Assembly (NCBI GenBank): GCA_016713175.1
Contig: JADJPQ010000012.1
Span: forward strand, 124,001 to 188,000
Length of the DNA: 64,000 bases
Reading direction: 5' to 3'
DNA from: Planctomycetota bacterium
GTDB taxonomy: Bacteria > Planctomycetota > UBA1135 > UBA2386
Shown here piece after piece: positions 18,681 to 26,961 of this stretch (positions within the stretch are counted from its first letter, which is position 1; every line of letters starts with the position of its first letter). The notes under the pieces are model-generated. The model was not told the DNA's origin. It saw nothing but the letters and a program-made list of their open reading frames with translations, and ran no database searches. Position numbers and translations under genes: made by a program.

Positions 18681-18708
18681 AGATTATCCCCTCTTCTCCC
18701 TTTTGCAA
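18681..18708 (-). promoter_or_regulatory. Candidate sigma-70-type promoter of the dcw operon
   Basis: On the minus strand a TTGCAA (18703-18708) is followed after 16 bases by TAATCT (18681-18686). That is a reasonable -35/-10 pair, and would give a transcript start near 18674, about 36 bases before the mraZ ATG. No other good pair is seen in the 260 bases between the divergent genes. Inferred from sequence only. Confidence 0.5.
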
Positions 18709-18716
18709 CCTTCTTC

Positions 18717-18746
18717 CTCCCCGCTACAACCCGCTATCCCCCATCT
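18717..18746 (-). promoter_or_regulatory. Candidate MraZ box: three 10-base repeats
   Basis: Read on the minus strand, the 30 bases divide into three 10-base units, agatGGGgga, tagcGGGttg and tagcGGGgag. A GGG triplet recurs every 10 bases, once per helical turn. Known MraZ sites are G-rich direct repeats with about 10-base periodicity upstream of mraZ. The array ends about 8 bases upstream of the -35 element, so it could act as an operator. Confidence 0.6.
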
Positions 18747-18898
18747 TCACCACTGATCACCACACTGCCGGTAGCAGTTCGGTGCCGTGGTGTTCGGTGG
18801 AGACACCAGGGGTCGTGCCGGCAAGGCTCGCTGCGATCGATCCGTTCGCGGAAATTTTCCCTACTCTACGGCCGTGAATGCGGCGGAGATCAGGTCTG

Positions 18899-19492
18899 AT
18901 GAATCGCCTCCTGCTGCTGCTCTTGTCGTCGTTCCTGCTCGCGGCATGCTCGAGTGGCGAGCTGGTCGGCGTGCACATTCTGCTGGCCAAGGACGGCTCC
19001 GGCGTGGTGACGACGCGGTCGCTGCAGCAGACGTTGACGATGGGACCGGGCGAGTCGAAAACGCAGGGAATCGCGTGGGAATCGCGGGCGAACCTGTGCT
19101 GTTCGCAGGGTCGGTTCACTGCCGTCAACGATCTGAAGCTAGGCGATGGCTCGATCCAGTTCTTGCGGAGCTCGGGCGGCGGTCCGGACATGCTGCGGAC
19201 GACGGTGCAGGTCGGCGCCGGGGCGGCGTGGGTCGCTGGGTTCGTGCCGGGGCTCGCGGAACGGCAGGCCATGGCTCGGGTCTACGATCCCACCGGCAAG
19301 ACGCGTGAGATCGGCGGTGATGTCCGGATCGAAGTGCAGCTGCCTGAGGGGACGAAGATCGTCGGTTCGTCGGTGCGGCCGACGGGGCGTGGGGTGGATG
19401 CGGGGTATGAGCGCAACCGGGCGTATCTGGTGGTGCCGGTGAAGACGGCGCTGGAGAAGGGGGACGAGTTGGTCTGGGATGTGAGCTGGTAG
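18899..19492 (+). CDS. Putative lipoprotein of unknown function
   Basis: A 197-aa protein beginning MNRLLLLLLSSFLLAACSSG, a clear lipoprotein signal with lipobox LAAC. The ATG at 18899 was preferred over 18878 because it fits the signal peptide and follows a GGAG. The mature part contains LLAKDGSGVVTTRSLQQ and ends in a beta-rich region (GGDVRIEVQLPEGTKIVG). I do not recognise the family. It is divergent from mraZ and monocistronic. Confidence 0.75.
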   Translation: MNRLLLLLLSSFLLAACSSGELVGVHILLAKDGSGVVTTRSLQQTLTMGPGESKTQGIAWESRANLCCSQGRFTAVNDLKLGDGSIQFLRSSGGGPDMLRTTVQVGAGAAWVAGFVPGLAERQAMARVYDPTGKTREIGGDVRIEVQLPEGTKIVGSSVRPTGRGVDAGYERNRAYLVVPVKTALEKGDELVWDVSW

Positions 19493-19512
19493 GCGGCCGT
19501 ATCGGAGACCGT

Positions 19513-19832
19513 TCAGTCGAGGCCGGAATCCGTGCGCAACTCGAACGGCAGGTCCCGAGCCCCGTGTAACACGCGATCCACGCGCAGGTCCTTCGGGGTG
19601 ACTTGGTAGGCGACCACGAACGTTCGCTGCACCGAGATCGCCCGGAGTTCGCGTTCATCCGGCGCCAATTCCGGCAGCACCCGTCCGGACCGCGGCAAAC
19701 GCAACAAGCGCTGCAGCGTCTTGGCAAAGGCAATGCGCAGCCGGCCCGCCTGGACCAGCCCGAACTGCTCGATCGTGTAGCCATCGACCGCCTCCAGGTC
19801 CTGCGCCGCCGACGCGACAACTGCAGCCTCAT
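19513..19832 (-). pseudogene. ParE/RelE-type toxin with one-base deletion
   Basis: The ATG at 19832 overlaps the stop of the antitoxin-like gene (ATGA) and starts MRLQLSRR. One missing G near 19810 then throws the frame. Continuing in the next frame gives AAQDLEAVDGYTIEQFG, then RAISVQRTFVVAYQV and VLHGARDLPFELR to TGA at 19513, a textbook ParE fold, about 106 aa if repaired. ParE toxins block gyrase; RelE relatives cut mRNA. Whether the deletion is real or a read error cannot be decided here, but the partner also looks incomplete. Confidence 0.65.
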
Positions 19833-20071
19833 TTGCCGCGACGCCGAGTCGCCTGCCGCCGCTTGCGGTGGCTGGCCGCCCAGCTGGCGAAGAAGGTCTT
19901 GCCGTCGATCACGGCGCCGCGATCCAGATCCTCGAGTCCGCGAGCGACCAGGGAGCGAGCCCGTTCGAGGCCCGCTTGACGAAGAGTCTCTGCATCCTGC
20001 AAGAGCCGAACTGCCAACCCAAGGCGCCGGGGCCTCTGGAGCCCGAAGGCGCCCTTCCAGGCGGACACCAC
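19829..20071 (-). CDS. Antitoxin-like fragment (ParD-type C-terminal part)
   Basis: The 80-aa frame ends RLLQDAETLRQAGLERARSL and LDRGAVIDGKTFFASW, like the C-terminal toxin-binding half of ParD antitoxins. The expected N-terminal ribbon-helix-helix DNA-binding domain is missing: the first ~20 residues look random and abut the end of the DoxX-like gene (stop at 20075). It overlaps the toxin start by four bases, as in a TA operon. Either a truncated remnant or a domain lost at an old junction. Confidence 0.45.
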   Translation of the reverse strand: MVSAWKGAFGLQRPRRLGLAVRLLQDAETLRQAGLERARSLVARGLEDLDRGAVIDGKTFFASWAASHRKRRQATRRRGK

Positions 20072-20074
20072 GGA

Positions 20075-21547
20075 TCACCAGAAGTCCGGCAGCTCCTGCC
20101 GCAACCGGAACCCCGTCTGCAGCCGGAACCGCTTCGCGACGACTTCCAGTTCGAACGGTTTGCCGCGCCACGTGCCCTTGACCGTCAGCGACGGCCGCGG
20201 CCCGATCCGCTGCTGCGCGCGATCCTCGTTGCGCAGCAGCAGCGGCACATCCACCGGCCCGATCTTGCTGCCGCGCACGATCGTCCACGCATCGGCATCG
20301 CCGAGCTTGCCGTCACGCCGTTCCTTCACCTGCGCCTCGAGCTTGCCTTCGTCGAGCACGAACTCGAACCCGCGCCGCGTGCCCGAGACCTCGCGCACCC
20401 ACGCGTCCTTGCCGCGATCGATCGCCAGATACCGCCACCGCGTCACGTCGGTCTCGGCGACCTCGACACCATCGACGACCATCCGTTCGACCTTCCAGAC
20501 GCCGTAGAGCGACGACTTCTCCGTGCCGACAAGCCACGGCTTGGGCCCAGTCCGGTTCACGTGCGTCAGGAACAACACGAACAGGACCAGGCCGGTCCCG
20601 AACGCCGTCCAGAGCCGCCGCGCCCATCGGTCTTGCACGAACGCCAGATCGACCGGCGGCGCCACGCGATTGCTGACGAACAGTGCCCAGAGTCGCGCCC
20701 GGAACGGCACCAGCAGCGCGATCGTGTAGAGCAGCAGTCGAGCCGAATACACCTTGACCGGCACACCGCACAGCCAGTTCAACGCGCAGACGTTGGTCAT
20801 CACCGCGATGGTGACTAACGCTCCCAGGCAAGCCGTGCGCCGATGGAACAACAACAGCGCGCCAAGCACTTCACCGACACCGCCGAACAGTTCGTAGCCT
20901 GGATTCGCCTGCATGAACGTGCCGACCATCGTCATCGGCCGCAGATCACCGACCTCCATGGTCAAACGCGACAGGCCGAGTTCGCCGAACTGACTGTCGT
21001 AGAGCTTCGCCGATCCGTACGACAGCATCACGAACGCGACATCGAAACGAACCGCGACGTGCAACCACCGGCTGGCCCGCGGATACCCGGTGCTGCCCGA
21101 CGCGAGCCAGGACCATGCCAGCGTGAACAGACCGGTCACGAACGCGAACACCATCAGCATCGCGAGGTCATGGCCGGTGTCGCCACTGCCGGTGGGCTGG
21201 TGGATGACCTCGTACGGAACCAGGTGCTGTTGCCACAACCAGGAAGTCAGCGGCTGCCAGACCGCGCTGTCCAGGCGTCCGATCGCCTGGACGATCCCGG
21301 ACGGCCACAGCAGCGGCCCCTCGTGGAGCCACTCCCACGTGGTCGTTTCCGCCGACCACTTCAAGATGGCGTCCAGCACCTCGAACATGCCCACGAGAAA
21401 TCCAGGCGCGGACATCAGCAACCAGAAGCACAACGCGTAGCGGAAGGCGACCTGCAGTGAACGGGACCACGGCATCGCCAGCTGCGGCGGTGGCCCCGCG
21501 TCAGCGGCGGGATGTGCAGGCGAAATCGCAGCGGCCGGCGGTTCCAT
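20075..21547 (-). CDS. DoxX-like polytopic membrane protein
   Basis: A 490-aa protein with a proline-rich N-terminus, then about seven hydrophobic helices with FVMLSYGSAKLYDSQFG, GYELFGGVGEVLGALLLFHR and LGALVTIAVMTNVCALNWLC, typical of DoxX/HTTM-type membrane proteins. After about residue 320 a soluble C-terminal domain of mixed charge follows (LYGVWKVERMVVDGVEVAET, KGTWRGKPFELEVVAKRFRL), of a type common in Bacteroidetes and Planctomycetes. Substrate and role unknown. The gene ends right at the truncated antitoxin. Confidence 0.75.
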   Translation of the reverse strand: MEPPAAAISPAHPAADAGPPPQLAMPWSRSLQVAFRYALCFWLLMSAPGFLVGMFEVLDAILKWSAETTTWEWLHEGPLLWPSGIVQAIGRLDSAVWQPLTSWLWQQHLVPYEVIHQPTGSGDTGHDLAMLMVFAFVTGLFTLAWSWLASGSTGYPRASRWLHVAVRFDVAFVMLSYGSAKLYDSQFGELGLSRLTMEVGDLRPMTMVGTFMQANPGYELFGGVGEVLGALLLFHRRTACLGALVTIAVMTNVCALNWLCGVPVKVYSARLLLYTIALLVPFRARLWALFVSNRVAPPVDLAFVQDRWARRLWTAFGTGLVLFVLFLTHVNRTGPKPWLVGTEKSSLYGVWKVERMVVDGVEVAETDVTRWRYLAIDRGKDAWVREVSGTRRGFEFVLDEGKLEAQVKERRDGKLGDADAWTIVRGSKIGPVDVPLLLRNEDRAQQRIGPRPSLTVKGTWRGKPFELEVVAKRFRLQTGFRLRQELPDFW

Positions 21548-21629
21548 GGCGCCGGATGTTACGGCGCGAACCGCCGACGCGAGGGTTCGGGCTCCGACCC
21601 CGGCACAAACACCGCACCGACGGCGAGGT

Positions 21630-22706
21630 TCAGTGGCTCTCGAGCGCGAACACCAGCCCGCAGCCGGGAATCACCTTCCCTTCGCTCGCAGCACCGGCAA
21701 CCAGCGGCGCCGTGATCAGGGTCAGGGGCAGCCCTGGCGATTGCAGCGCAACCTGCCAGGCGTGCGCGTTGCTGGCGGTCAGACCATCGGCACCGAACTG
21801 GAACCACTGCGACGCCATGCCAAGGCCGAGGAACGACGCATGCGCCGGGACCTGTACCGACACGTTCGCGACGCCACCGAGGTCGGGTCGATGCGCGAAC
21901 GCCGGCGCCGAGAATCCCGAAGCGATGGCCGCCAGCGGCGCCGCCAGATGCACGAAACAGCCGGGAGCACCGACCGTGGCGAGATCGAACTGGAATGGCG
22001 CGGCAGCGGTGGCGACCGCCCACATCGCGAATTCGTGCGCCGGCCCGACCGCCGAGAACGCGACCGTGCCCCCGGGGACCATGCCCGGCGCATCGACAAA
22101 CGACCATTCGCCGGCGGCGCCGCCGAACGGCCCACAACCGTTGCCGACCTGCTGCACCTGGCCCGAACGGACATCGCGCACCGCATCGGCGACCCACCAG
22201 TCGCTGACCGGCGCGCCAGGCGAGCCGACGAGTTCGACCGCCAGCGTGCCACCCAGATAGACGAACGGCTGGGCAAACGGCACCCGCAGCGAGTTGCTGG
22301 TGGTCCACGGCACCTGGTTGCCCGTGGTCGCTGGCGCGGCCGGCAGTACTGCCGCGCCGGAGAACACAGTCACCGCGCCAGCACCGAGATCCGCCGCAAA
22401 CTGCGGACTGGCGTCGTTCCAGGCGCGCGCAGCATGTGCCAGCCGGATCGTCAGCTGCAGTTCGCCGGCGGCAAACGCGCGATCACTGGCATCGCGGCGC
22501 ACCGACAACGCCGTCAGCGTGCGACCGACGACCGGCTGCAGCAGCGAGCCATCGATCAGCGTCAACTGCCGGCGGGGCTCGTAGGTGCCAGCGACCGCGA
22601 ACGCATGATTGCCATCGAGCAGAGCCTGCGACGCGGGTACGACATGCACCTGCTGCGCCAGCACGCAGGCGGGAAACGACACGGCGAGCAGCGAGGTGCG
22701 CAGCAT
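21630..22706 (-). CDS. Exported protein of unknown function (planctomycete-type)
   Basis: 358 aa with signal peptide MLRTSLLAVSFPACVLAQ. The mature chain is beta-rich and alanine/glycine-rich, with LTIRLAHAARAWNDASPQF, VPWTTSNSLRVPFAQPFVYL and, near the end, VGAPGCFVHLAAP and SFLGLGMASQWFQF. GAPGC and LGLG...QWFQ phrases recur in exported proteins of some uncultured or recently cultured planctomycete lineages, which is part of the reason for my phylum guess. Presumably secreted or surface-located; no enzyme motif seen. Confidence 0.75.
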   Translation of the reverse strand: MLRTSLLAVSFPACVLAQQVHVVPASQALLDGNHAFAVAGTYEPRRQLTLIDGSLLQPVVGRTLTALSVRRDASDRAFAAGELQLTIRLAHAARAWNDASPQFAADLGAGAVTVFSGAAVLPAAPATTGNQVPWTTSNSLRVPFAQPFVYLGGTLAVELVGSPGAPVSDWWVADAVRDVRSGQVQQVGNGCGPFGGAAGEWSFVDAPGMVPGGTVAFSAVGPAHEFAMWAVATAAAPFQFDLATVGAPGCFVHLAAPLAAIASGFSAPAFAHRPDLGGVANVSVQVPAHASFLGLGMASQWFQFGADGLTASNAHAWQVALQSPGLPLTLITAPLVAGAASEGKVIPGCGLVFALESH

Positions 22707-22716
22707 GGATGGACGT

Positions 22717-22986
22717 TCACTCCTGTGGCGGGACGATCTCGATGATCACGCCTCTGACCGGCACGGACTTCGTGTAGACGAACAGCACGGTTCCGGGCCC
22801 CCATCCGGGTCGCGCCGGGATCGTGACCTTGCCGCCTGGCGGCACCGGCACCGACGTCGGCTTCGAACCGGGTTGCCCATCGGTGACCAGCACCGAATCG
22901 ATGTCCTCGCCCTCGACGCCGACGACGATCGGCTCGCCGGCGGGCACGGTGCCGGGTCCCTGGAGGCCGCGACCGTTCTGCCTCAT
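22717..22986 (-). CDS. Small protein of unknown function
   Basis: An 89-aa product, MRQNGRGLQGPGTVPAGEPI at the N-terminus and ending VRGVIIEIVPPQE. It looks like a single small beta domain (VVGVEGEDIDSVLVTD, GKVTIPARPGWGPGTVLFVY). There is no signal peptide. Its ATG overlaps the stop of the preceding gene by four bases, so the two are probably translationally coupled. Confidence 0.55.
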   Translation of the reverse strand: MRQNGRGLQGPGTVPAGEPIVVGVEGEDIDSVLVTDGQPGSKPTSVPVPPGGKVTIPARPGWGPGTVLFVYTKSVPVRGVIIEIVPPQE

Positions 22987-23423
22987 CGGTAGGCCCTCCC
23001 CAGCGCGGCGACCTGGTCCTGCGCCAGCAGGCCGGGCAAGCGCGCGGCGACGGTCAGCAGCGCGCCGGCGAGTTGCGCGCGACCGGCGGCGCGTTCGTCC
23101 GCGATCACCAGCGCTGCGGCGCGCGCGATGCCGCAGCGCATGCCCTCGGTGACCAGATCGACGCCGCACGCTTCGTGGATCACGCCGAGCAGACCAGGAA
23201 GGCCGTCGAGCAGTTCGGCATCGCCAGTTTCGCGGCCGAATGTGTCCGCCCACGCGAAGCGCGGTTCGAGCGCGGCGGCCTGGAGCGGCGCGCGGTCGGT
23301 CGCCCGTCCCGCCACGAACCCGAAGGCGCAACCCGCCAGCGCGGAGCCGATGCCGATCAGGACGGCCCGGCGCGATTGCCTTGGGCGTGGCGACAACAGG
23401 AATCCGGCGTCATCGAACTTCAC
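22983..23423 (-). CDS. Membrane-anchored or exported protein of unknown function
   Basis: 146 aa from a GTG at 23423 with AGGA about 9 bases upstream. Residues 15-40 (RQSRRAVLIGIGSALAGCAF) form a membrane anchor or Tat-like signal with a twin arginine and an internal LAGC. The rest is helical: LLDGLPGLLGVIHEACGVDL and AAALVIADERAAGRAQLAG. No family recognised. Coupled to the 89-aa gene downstream. Confidence 0.6.
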   Translation of the reverse strand: MKFDDAGFLLSPRPRQSRRAVLIGIGSALAGCAFGFVAGRATDRAPLQAAALEPRFAWADTFGRETGDAELLDGLPGLLGVIHEACGVDLVTEGMRCGIARAAALVIADERAAGRAQLAGALLTVAARLPGLLAQDQVAALGRAYR

Positions 23424-23548
23424 GGGGGTCCTTGGATGACGATGGCACTCCGAATCCGCCGAACTGTCAAGTTCTGGTCCGATCGGATCGGTTTTCTGCA
23501 ACGATTGATTTCTTCCCTCAGTATCCGACGAACCGCCGATCGCGCCGG

Positions 23549-24730
23549 TCAATCCCGTTCGAACTCGATCGCCAACCCCATCCCGCCGCTCATGCAGAGG
23601 GTCGCCAGCCCCCGCTTCGCCGACCGCCGAGCCATCTCGTGCAGCAGCGTCACGACGATCCGCGCCCCGGTCGCCCCGATCGGGTGCCCGAGCGCGATCG
23701 CGCCGCCGTTGACGTTCAACCGCGAACGATCGAACGGCAGTTCGCGCAGGCAGGCGAGCATCTGCGCCGCGAACGCTTCGTTCAGCTCGACCAGGTCGTA
23801 GTCGCCAAGCGAACGACCGGTCTTGCGCAGCAGCTCGCGCACGGCGGGCACCGGACCGATGCCCATGATCCTTGGCGACACGCCGGCCGTCGCCGACGCG
23901 CCGATCCACGCCAGCGGCCGCAGGCCACGCCGCTGCACCTCGCTCGCGGTCGCCAACACCAGCGCCGCCGCACCGTCGGTGATGCCCGAACTGTTGCCGG
24001 CGTGCACGGTGCCGGTCTTTGGCCGGAACACCGGCGGCAGCTTCGCGAGATCGGCGAGCGTGACCCCGGGTCGCACGTGTTCGTCGGTGTCGACGACGGT
24101 GACGCTCTTCTTGCCCGCGACCTCGAGCCTGGCGATCTCGTCGGCAAACCGCCCGGCCTGCTGCGCCGCTTCTGCCCGTTGATGGCTCTGCAGCGCGTAG
24201 TCGTCCTGTTCTTGGCGCGTGATCTTGTAGTCGTCGGCCAGGTACTCGGCCGTCATCCCCATCGGCTCCTTCAGGATCCCGCAGGTGAAGCCGTCCTGGT
24301 AGTTGCCGTCCTTGACCTCGACGTGGCCCAGCCGGAAGCCCTGCCGGAAGCCGGGTAACAGGAACGGGATGTTGGTCATGCTCTCGACGCCGCCGGCGAC
24401 GACCAGTCGGCGACCATCGAGCAGCAGAGCCGCACGCGCCAGATCGATGGCCTTCAGACTGCTGCCGCACGCCTTGTTGAGCGTCGTCGCGATACAGCCG
24501 TCGCCGCAACCCGCGGCGATCGCGATCTGCCGCGCCGGATTGGGGCCGGAGCCGAGCTGTCGGGCCTGGCCGAACAACACCTCTTCGACGTCGGTCGGCG
24601 CGATGCCAGCGCGGCCCACCGCGGCCTTGACGATCGCGGCGCCGAGGTCGACTGCCGAAAAAGCCGACAGACCACCGAGGAACTTGCCGATGGGCGTGCG
24701 GACAGCGGCGACGATCGCGATGCGTTCCAT
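23549..24730 (-). CDS. Acetyl-CoA C-acetyltransferase (thiolase)
   Basis: The 393-aa enzyme condenses two acetyl-CoA or cleaves acetoacetyl-CoA. All thiolase marks are present: active Cys88 in NKACGSS, VAGGVESMTNIPFLLPG, the NEAF motif in VELNEAFAAQ, His349 in GGAIALGHPIGATGAR and Cys379 in CMSGGMG. The start (MERIAIVAAVRTPIGKF) has the standard thiolase N-terminus. Could serve fatty acid or amino acid breakdown or mevalonate/PHB synthesis; no pathway genes adjoin. Usual names are atoB or phaA. Confidence 0.95.
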   Translation of the reverse strand: MERIAIVAAVRTPIGKFLGGLSAFSAVDLGAAIVKAAVGRAGIAPTDVEEVLFGQARQLGSGPNPARQIAIAAGCGDGCIATTLNKACGSSLKAIDLARAALLLDGRRLVVAGGVESMTNIPFLLPGFRQGFRLGHVEVKDGNYQDGFTCGILKEPMGMTAEYLADDYKITRQEQDDYALQSHQRAEAAQQAGRFADEIARLEVAGKKSVTVVDTDEHVRPGVTLADLAKLPPVFRPKTGTVHAGNSSGITDGAAALVLATASEVQRRGLRPLAWIGASATAGVSPRIMGIGPVPAVRELLRKTGRSLGDYDLVELNEAFAAQMLACLRELPFDRSRLNVNGGAIALGHPIGATGARIVVTLLHEMARRSAKRGLATLCMSGGMGLAIEFERD

Positions 24731-24820
24731 GGCCCCTGGCATACCCGCGCGCGCCCTCGCCGGGCAAGAGCGCAGCAACGGAGCGAAGTCGGAGCCGCAC
24801 TTTCTCCGATACAGGCGGCA

Positions 24821-25420
24821 ATGCCGTCCCCGCAGGAACGACCACCCGGCGAACACTTCGAGGAAGCGATCGCGCGCTGGCACCTGCACGTGCAGACCGA
24901 GGTCAAGCGCAGTTCGTCGTTGCCGACGGCGATGTTCGATGCTTGCGATCCCAACCTCGAGGCCCGGCTCGCCGATGCGACGGAGCGCATCTTCGGCCTG
25001 TTGCTCGACCATCGCGTGCCGCCGGCGGTGGCGATGCTGCCGGAGGAACAGCTGCACCTGGAACTGGTCGAGGAACGCGAACTGCGCGGCCTGGTGCAGC
25101 GCCTCCGCGCCGACCATGGCACGCCGCCTCCGACCCTCGACGACGGGCTGCGCGACGAGTACCTGTCGGTGCTGGCCGACCTGTGCTGCAACGGTGAACC
25201 AACGACCCGGCGCGATGCGGCGCGCCGCTTGCGGCGCGACTTCGCCCTCGCTGACGTCGACGACCTCGAGCACCTCACCGGGGCCCTGACCAACGCGTTG
25301 CGCCGCTGTACAACGACCGCATCGGCGGACGAGGCCGAGCGGATCGAACGGCTCTGCCACGACATCGCGCGGGCCACCACCGCAGCACTCGCCGACGTGG
25401 CCGCCACGGATCCAGCATGA
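24821..25420 (+). CDS. Unknown soluble protein paired with HD-GYP gene
   Basis: A 199-aa helical, charged protein: FEEAIARWHLHVQTEVKRSS, LEARLADATERIFGLLLDHR, ARRLRRDFALADVDDLEHL. No signal peptide, no membrane helix, no motif I recognise. Its stop overlaps the start of the HD-GYP gene by four bases (ATGA), so the two are probably made together and may interact. Confidence 0.65.
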   Translation: MPSPQERPPGEHFEEAIARWHLHVQTEVKRSSSLPTAMFDACDPNLEARLADATERIFGLLLDHRVPPAVAMLPEEQLHLELVEERELRGLVQRLRADHGTPPPTLDDGLRDEYLSVLADLCCNGEPTTRRDAARRLRRDFALADVDDLEHLTGALTNALRRCTTTASADEAERIERLCHDIARATTAALADVAATDPA

Positions 25421-26898
25421 CGCCACCGCGCACGACGCCGCAGGTCCAGCGCGCCGCGATCGAGATGTTCGCGCATGCACTGGTCGCCGCGACGACGATC
25501 CGCCAGCTGCACGCCACGGGCACGCCATGGGTCGATGACGCGCTGCAAGGCTTGATCCGCGCGCTCGACGACGCCGCGCATGCCGGGGTCGAGATGCCAC
25601 TGCGACTGCAGATCAGCGACCACTGCCTGTGCCACGACGGCGTGCCGCTGGATGGTCCGAGCCTGCAGGCCGGCGCCCTGCTGCAGCGCTGTGTCGAACG
25701 CGAGATCGCGGCCCTGGCGTTCACGCCCGGCCTGACCATCGACGAAGCCAACCGCTGCTTCGATCTGCTGCTGCCCGAGCACAACAAGCGGGCGCTGACC
25801 AGAAGACACCGCGATCAGGTACTGCGGGCGATGGGCATCCGCCACGTCGCCATCACTTCGCGGATCCCGGGCGACCCGAGCAATCGCACCGGCAGTGTGC
25901 ACGGTCGTGGCGCGATGCAGAGCTACCAGGCCCTGGCCGACTGCCTGCAGCGCAACCACGTCCGCGCCAGCCACGACCAGCAGCTGACGGTCACCGAGGC
26001 CAACGGCATCGTCGAACGCACGTTGGTGCAGCTCGAGAAGGAACCGAGCTCGCTGCTGGCCCTCGCCGCGCAGGACAACATCGACCGCTTCACCGTCGGC
26101 CATTCGGTGCGCGTCGCGTTGCTGGCGCTGCAGGTCGCGCGCGCGACCGGCGCCACCCACGATCAGCTGGTGCACGTCGGCACCGCCGCGCTGCTGCACG
26201 ACATCGGCAAGTCGAAGATTCCCGAGGAGGTCCTGTTCAAGCAGGGCCGCCTCGACAAGGCCGAATGGGCCTGCATGGCGCAGCACCCCCGGCTGGGTGC
26301 GCAGGTGCTGATCGAACAGCCGGACCTCGACGCCAGTGCGATCGGCGCGGCGTTCTGCCACCACATGGGACCGGATGGCCGCGGCTACCCGACGCCGGCG
26401 TTGCCGATGCGTCCGAGCGCGACCAGTCGACTGGTCCGCGTCTGCGACGTGTTCGAAGCGTTGACGGCGGTGCGGCCGTACAAGCGCGCACTGACCCCGT
26501 GCGAGGCCTACGCGGTGATGCTGCGCAACGAGGCCGACTTCGACCAGCGCTGGCTGCGGCGCTTCATCCGGACGCTCGGCGTGTTTCCCCAAGGGACGCG
26601 GCTGTTGCTCGATGATGGCGCGCATGCGCTGGTGACCGAACAGACCGACTGCCCGCATCGCCCCATCGTGCAACTGCTGTCCGGCCCGGGCGGTGCCGAA
26701 CTGCCGGCCAGCACCCCCACCCGGCTGGCGCTGGGGACGGCCATCGACGGCGTGACCCGCAAGGTGGCCGCGGTGACGACGCACGATCGGACCGTGCGCC
26801 TGCCGGAACTCGAAGTCGAGGATCCGCAGGTCCTGACGCAATCGCCGCAGCACGCCTGTGTGTCGTTGCCGATTCAAGACGGCGCGCGGTCGCCCTGA
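25417..26898 (+). CDS. HD-GYP domain protein, probable cyclic-di-GMP phosphodiesterase
   Basis: 493 aa. The N-terminal ~210 residues are helical with no recognised sensor domain. The HD-GYP core spans about 215-420, with His229, the metal-binding HD at 261-262 in LLHDIGKSKIPEEV, HHMGPDGRGYP at 315-325, and RLVRVCDVFEALTAVRPYK. HD-GYP enzymes hydrolyse c-di-GMP to GMP. The usual HHE before DGxGYP is HHM here, so one metal-coordination position is altered and activity is not assured. A beta-type C-terminal extension (about 420-493) follows. Confidence 0.88.
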   Translation: MTPPRTTPQVQRAAIEMFAHALVAATTIRQLHATGTPWVDDALQGLIRALDDAAHAGVEMPLRLQISDHCLCHDGVPLDGPSLQAGALLQRCVEREIAALAFTPGLTIDEANRCFDLLLPEHNKRALTRRHRDQVLRAMGIRHVAITSRIPGDPSNRTGSVHGRGAMQSYQALADCLQRNHVRASHDQQLTVTEANGIVERTLVQLEKEPSSLLALAAQDNIDRFTVGHSVRVALLALQVARATGATHDQLVHVGTAALLHDIGKSKIPEEVLFKQGRLDKAEWACMAQHPRLGAQVLIEQPDLDASAIGAAFCHHMGPDGRGYPTPALPMRPSATSRLVRVCDVFEALTAVRPYKRALTPCEAYAVMLRNEADFDQRWLRRFIRTLGVFPQGTRLLLDDGAHALVTEQTDCPHRPIVQLLSGPGGAELPASTPTRLALGTAIDGVTRKVAAVTTHDRTVRLPELEVEDPQVLTQSPQHACVSLPIQDGARSP

Positions 26899-26961
26899 AC
26901 GAGCGGTCGCGTCGGGGCGGTTTTCCATCCGCGGACGACGAGCCGGTAGCGTAGCAGTGCC

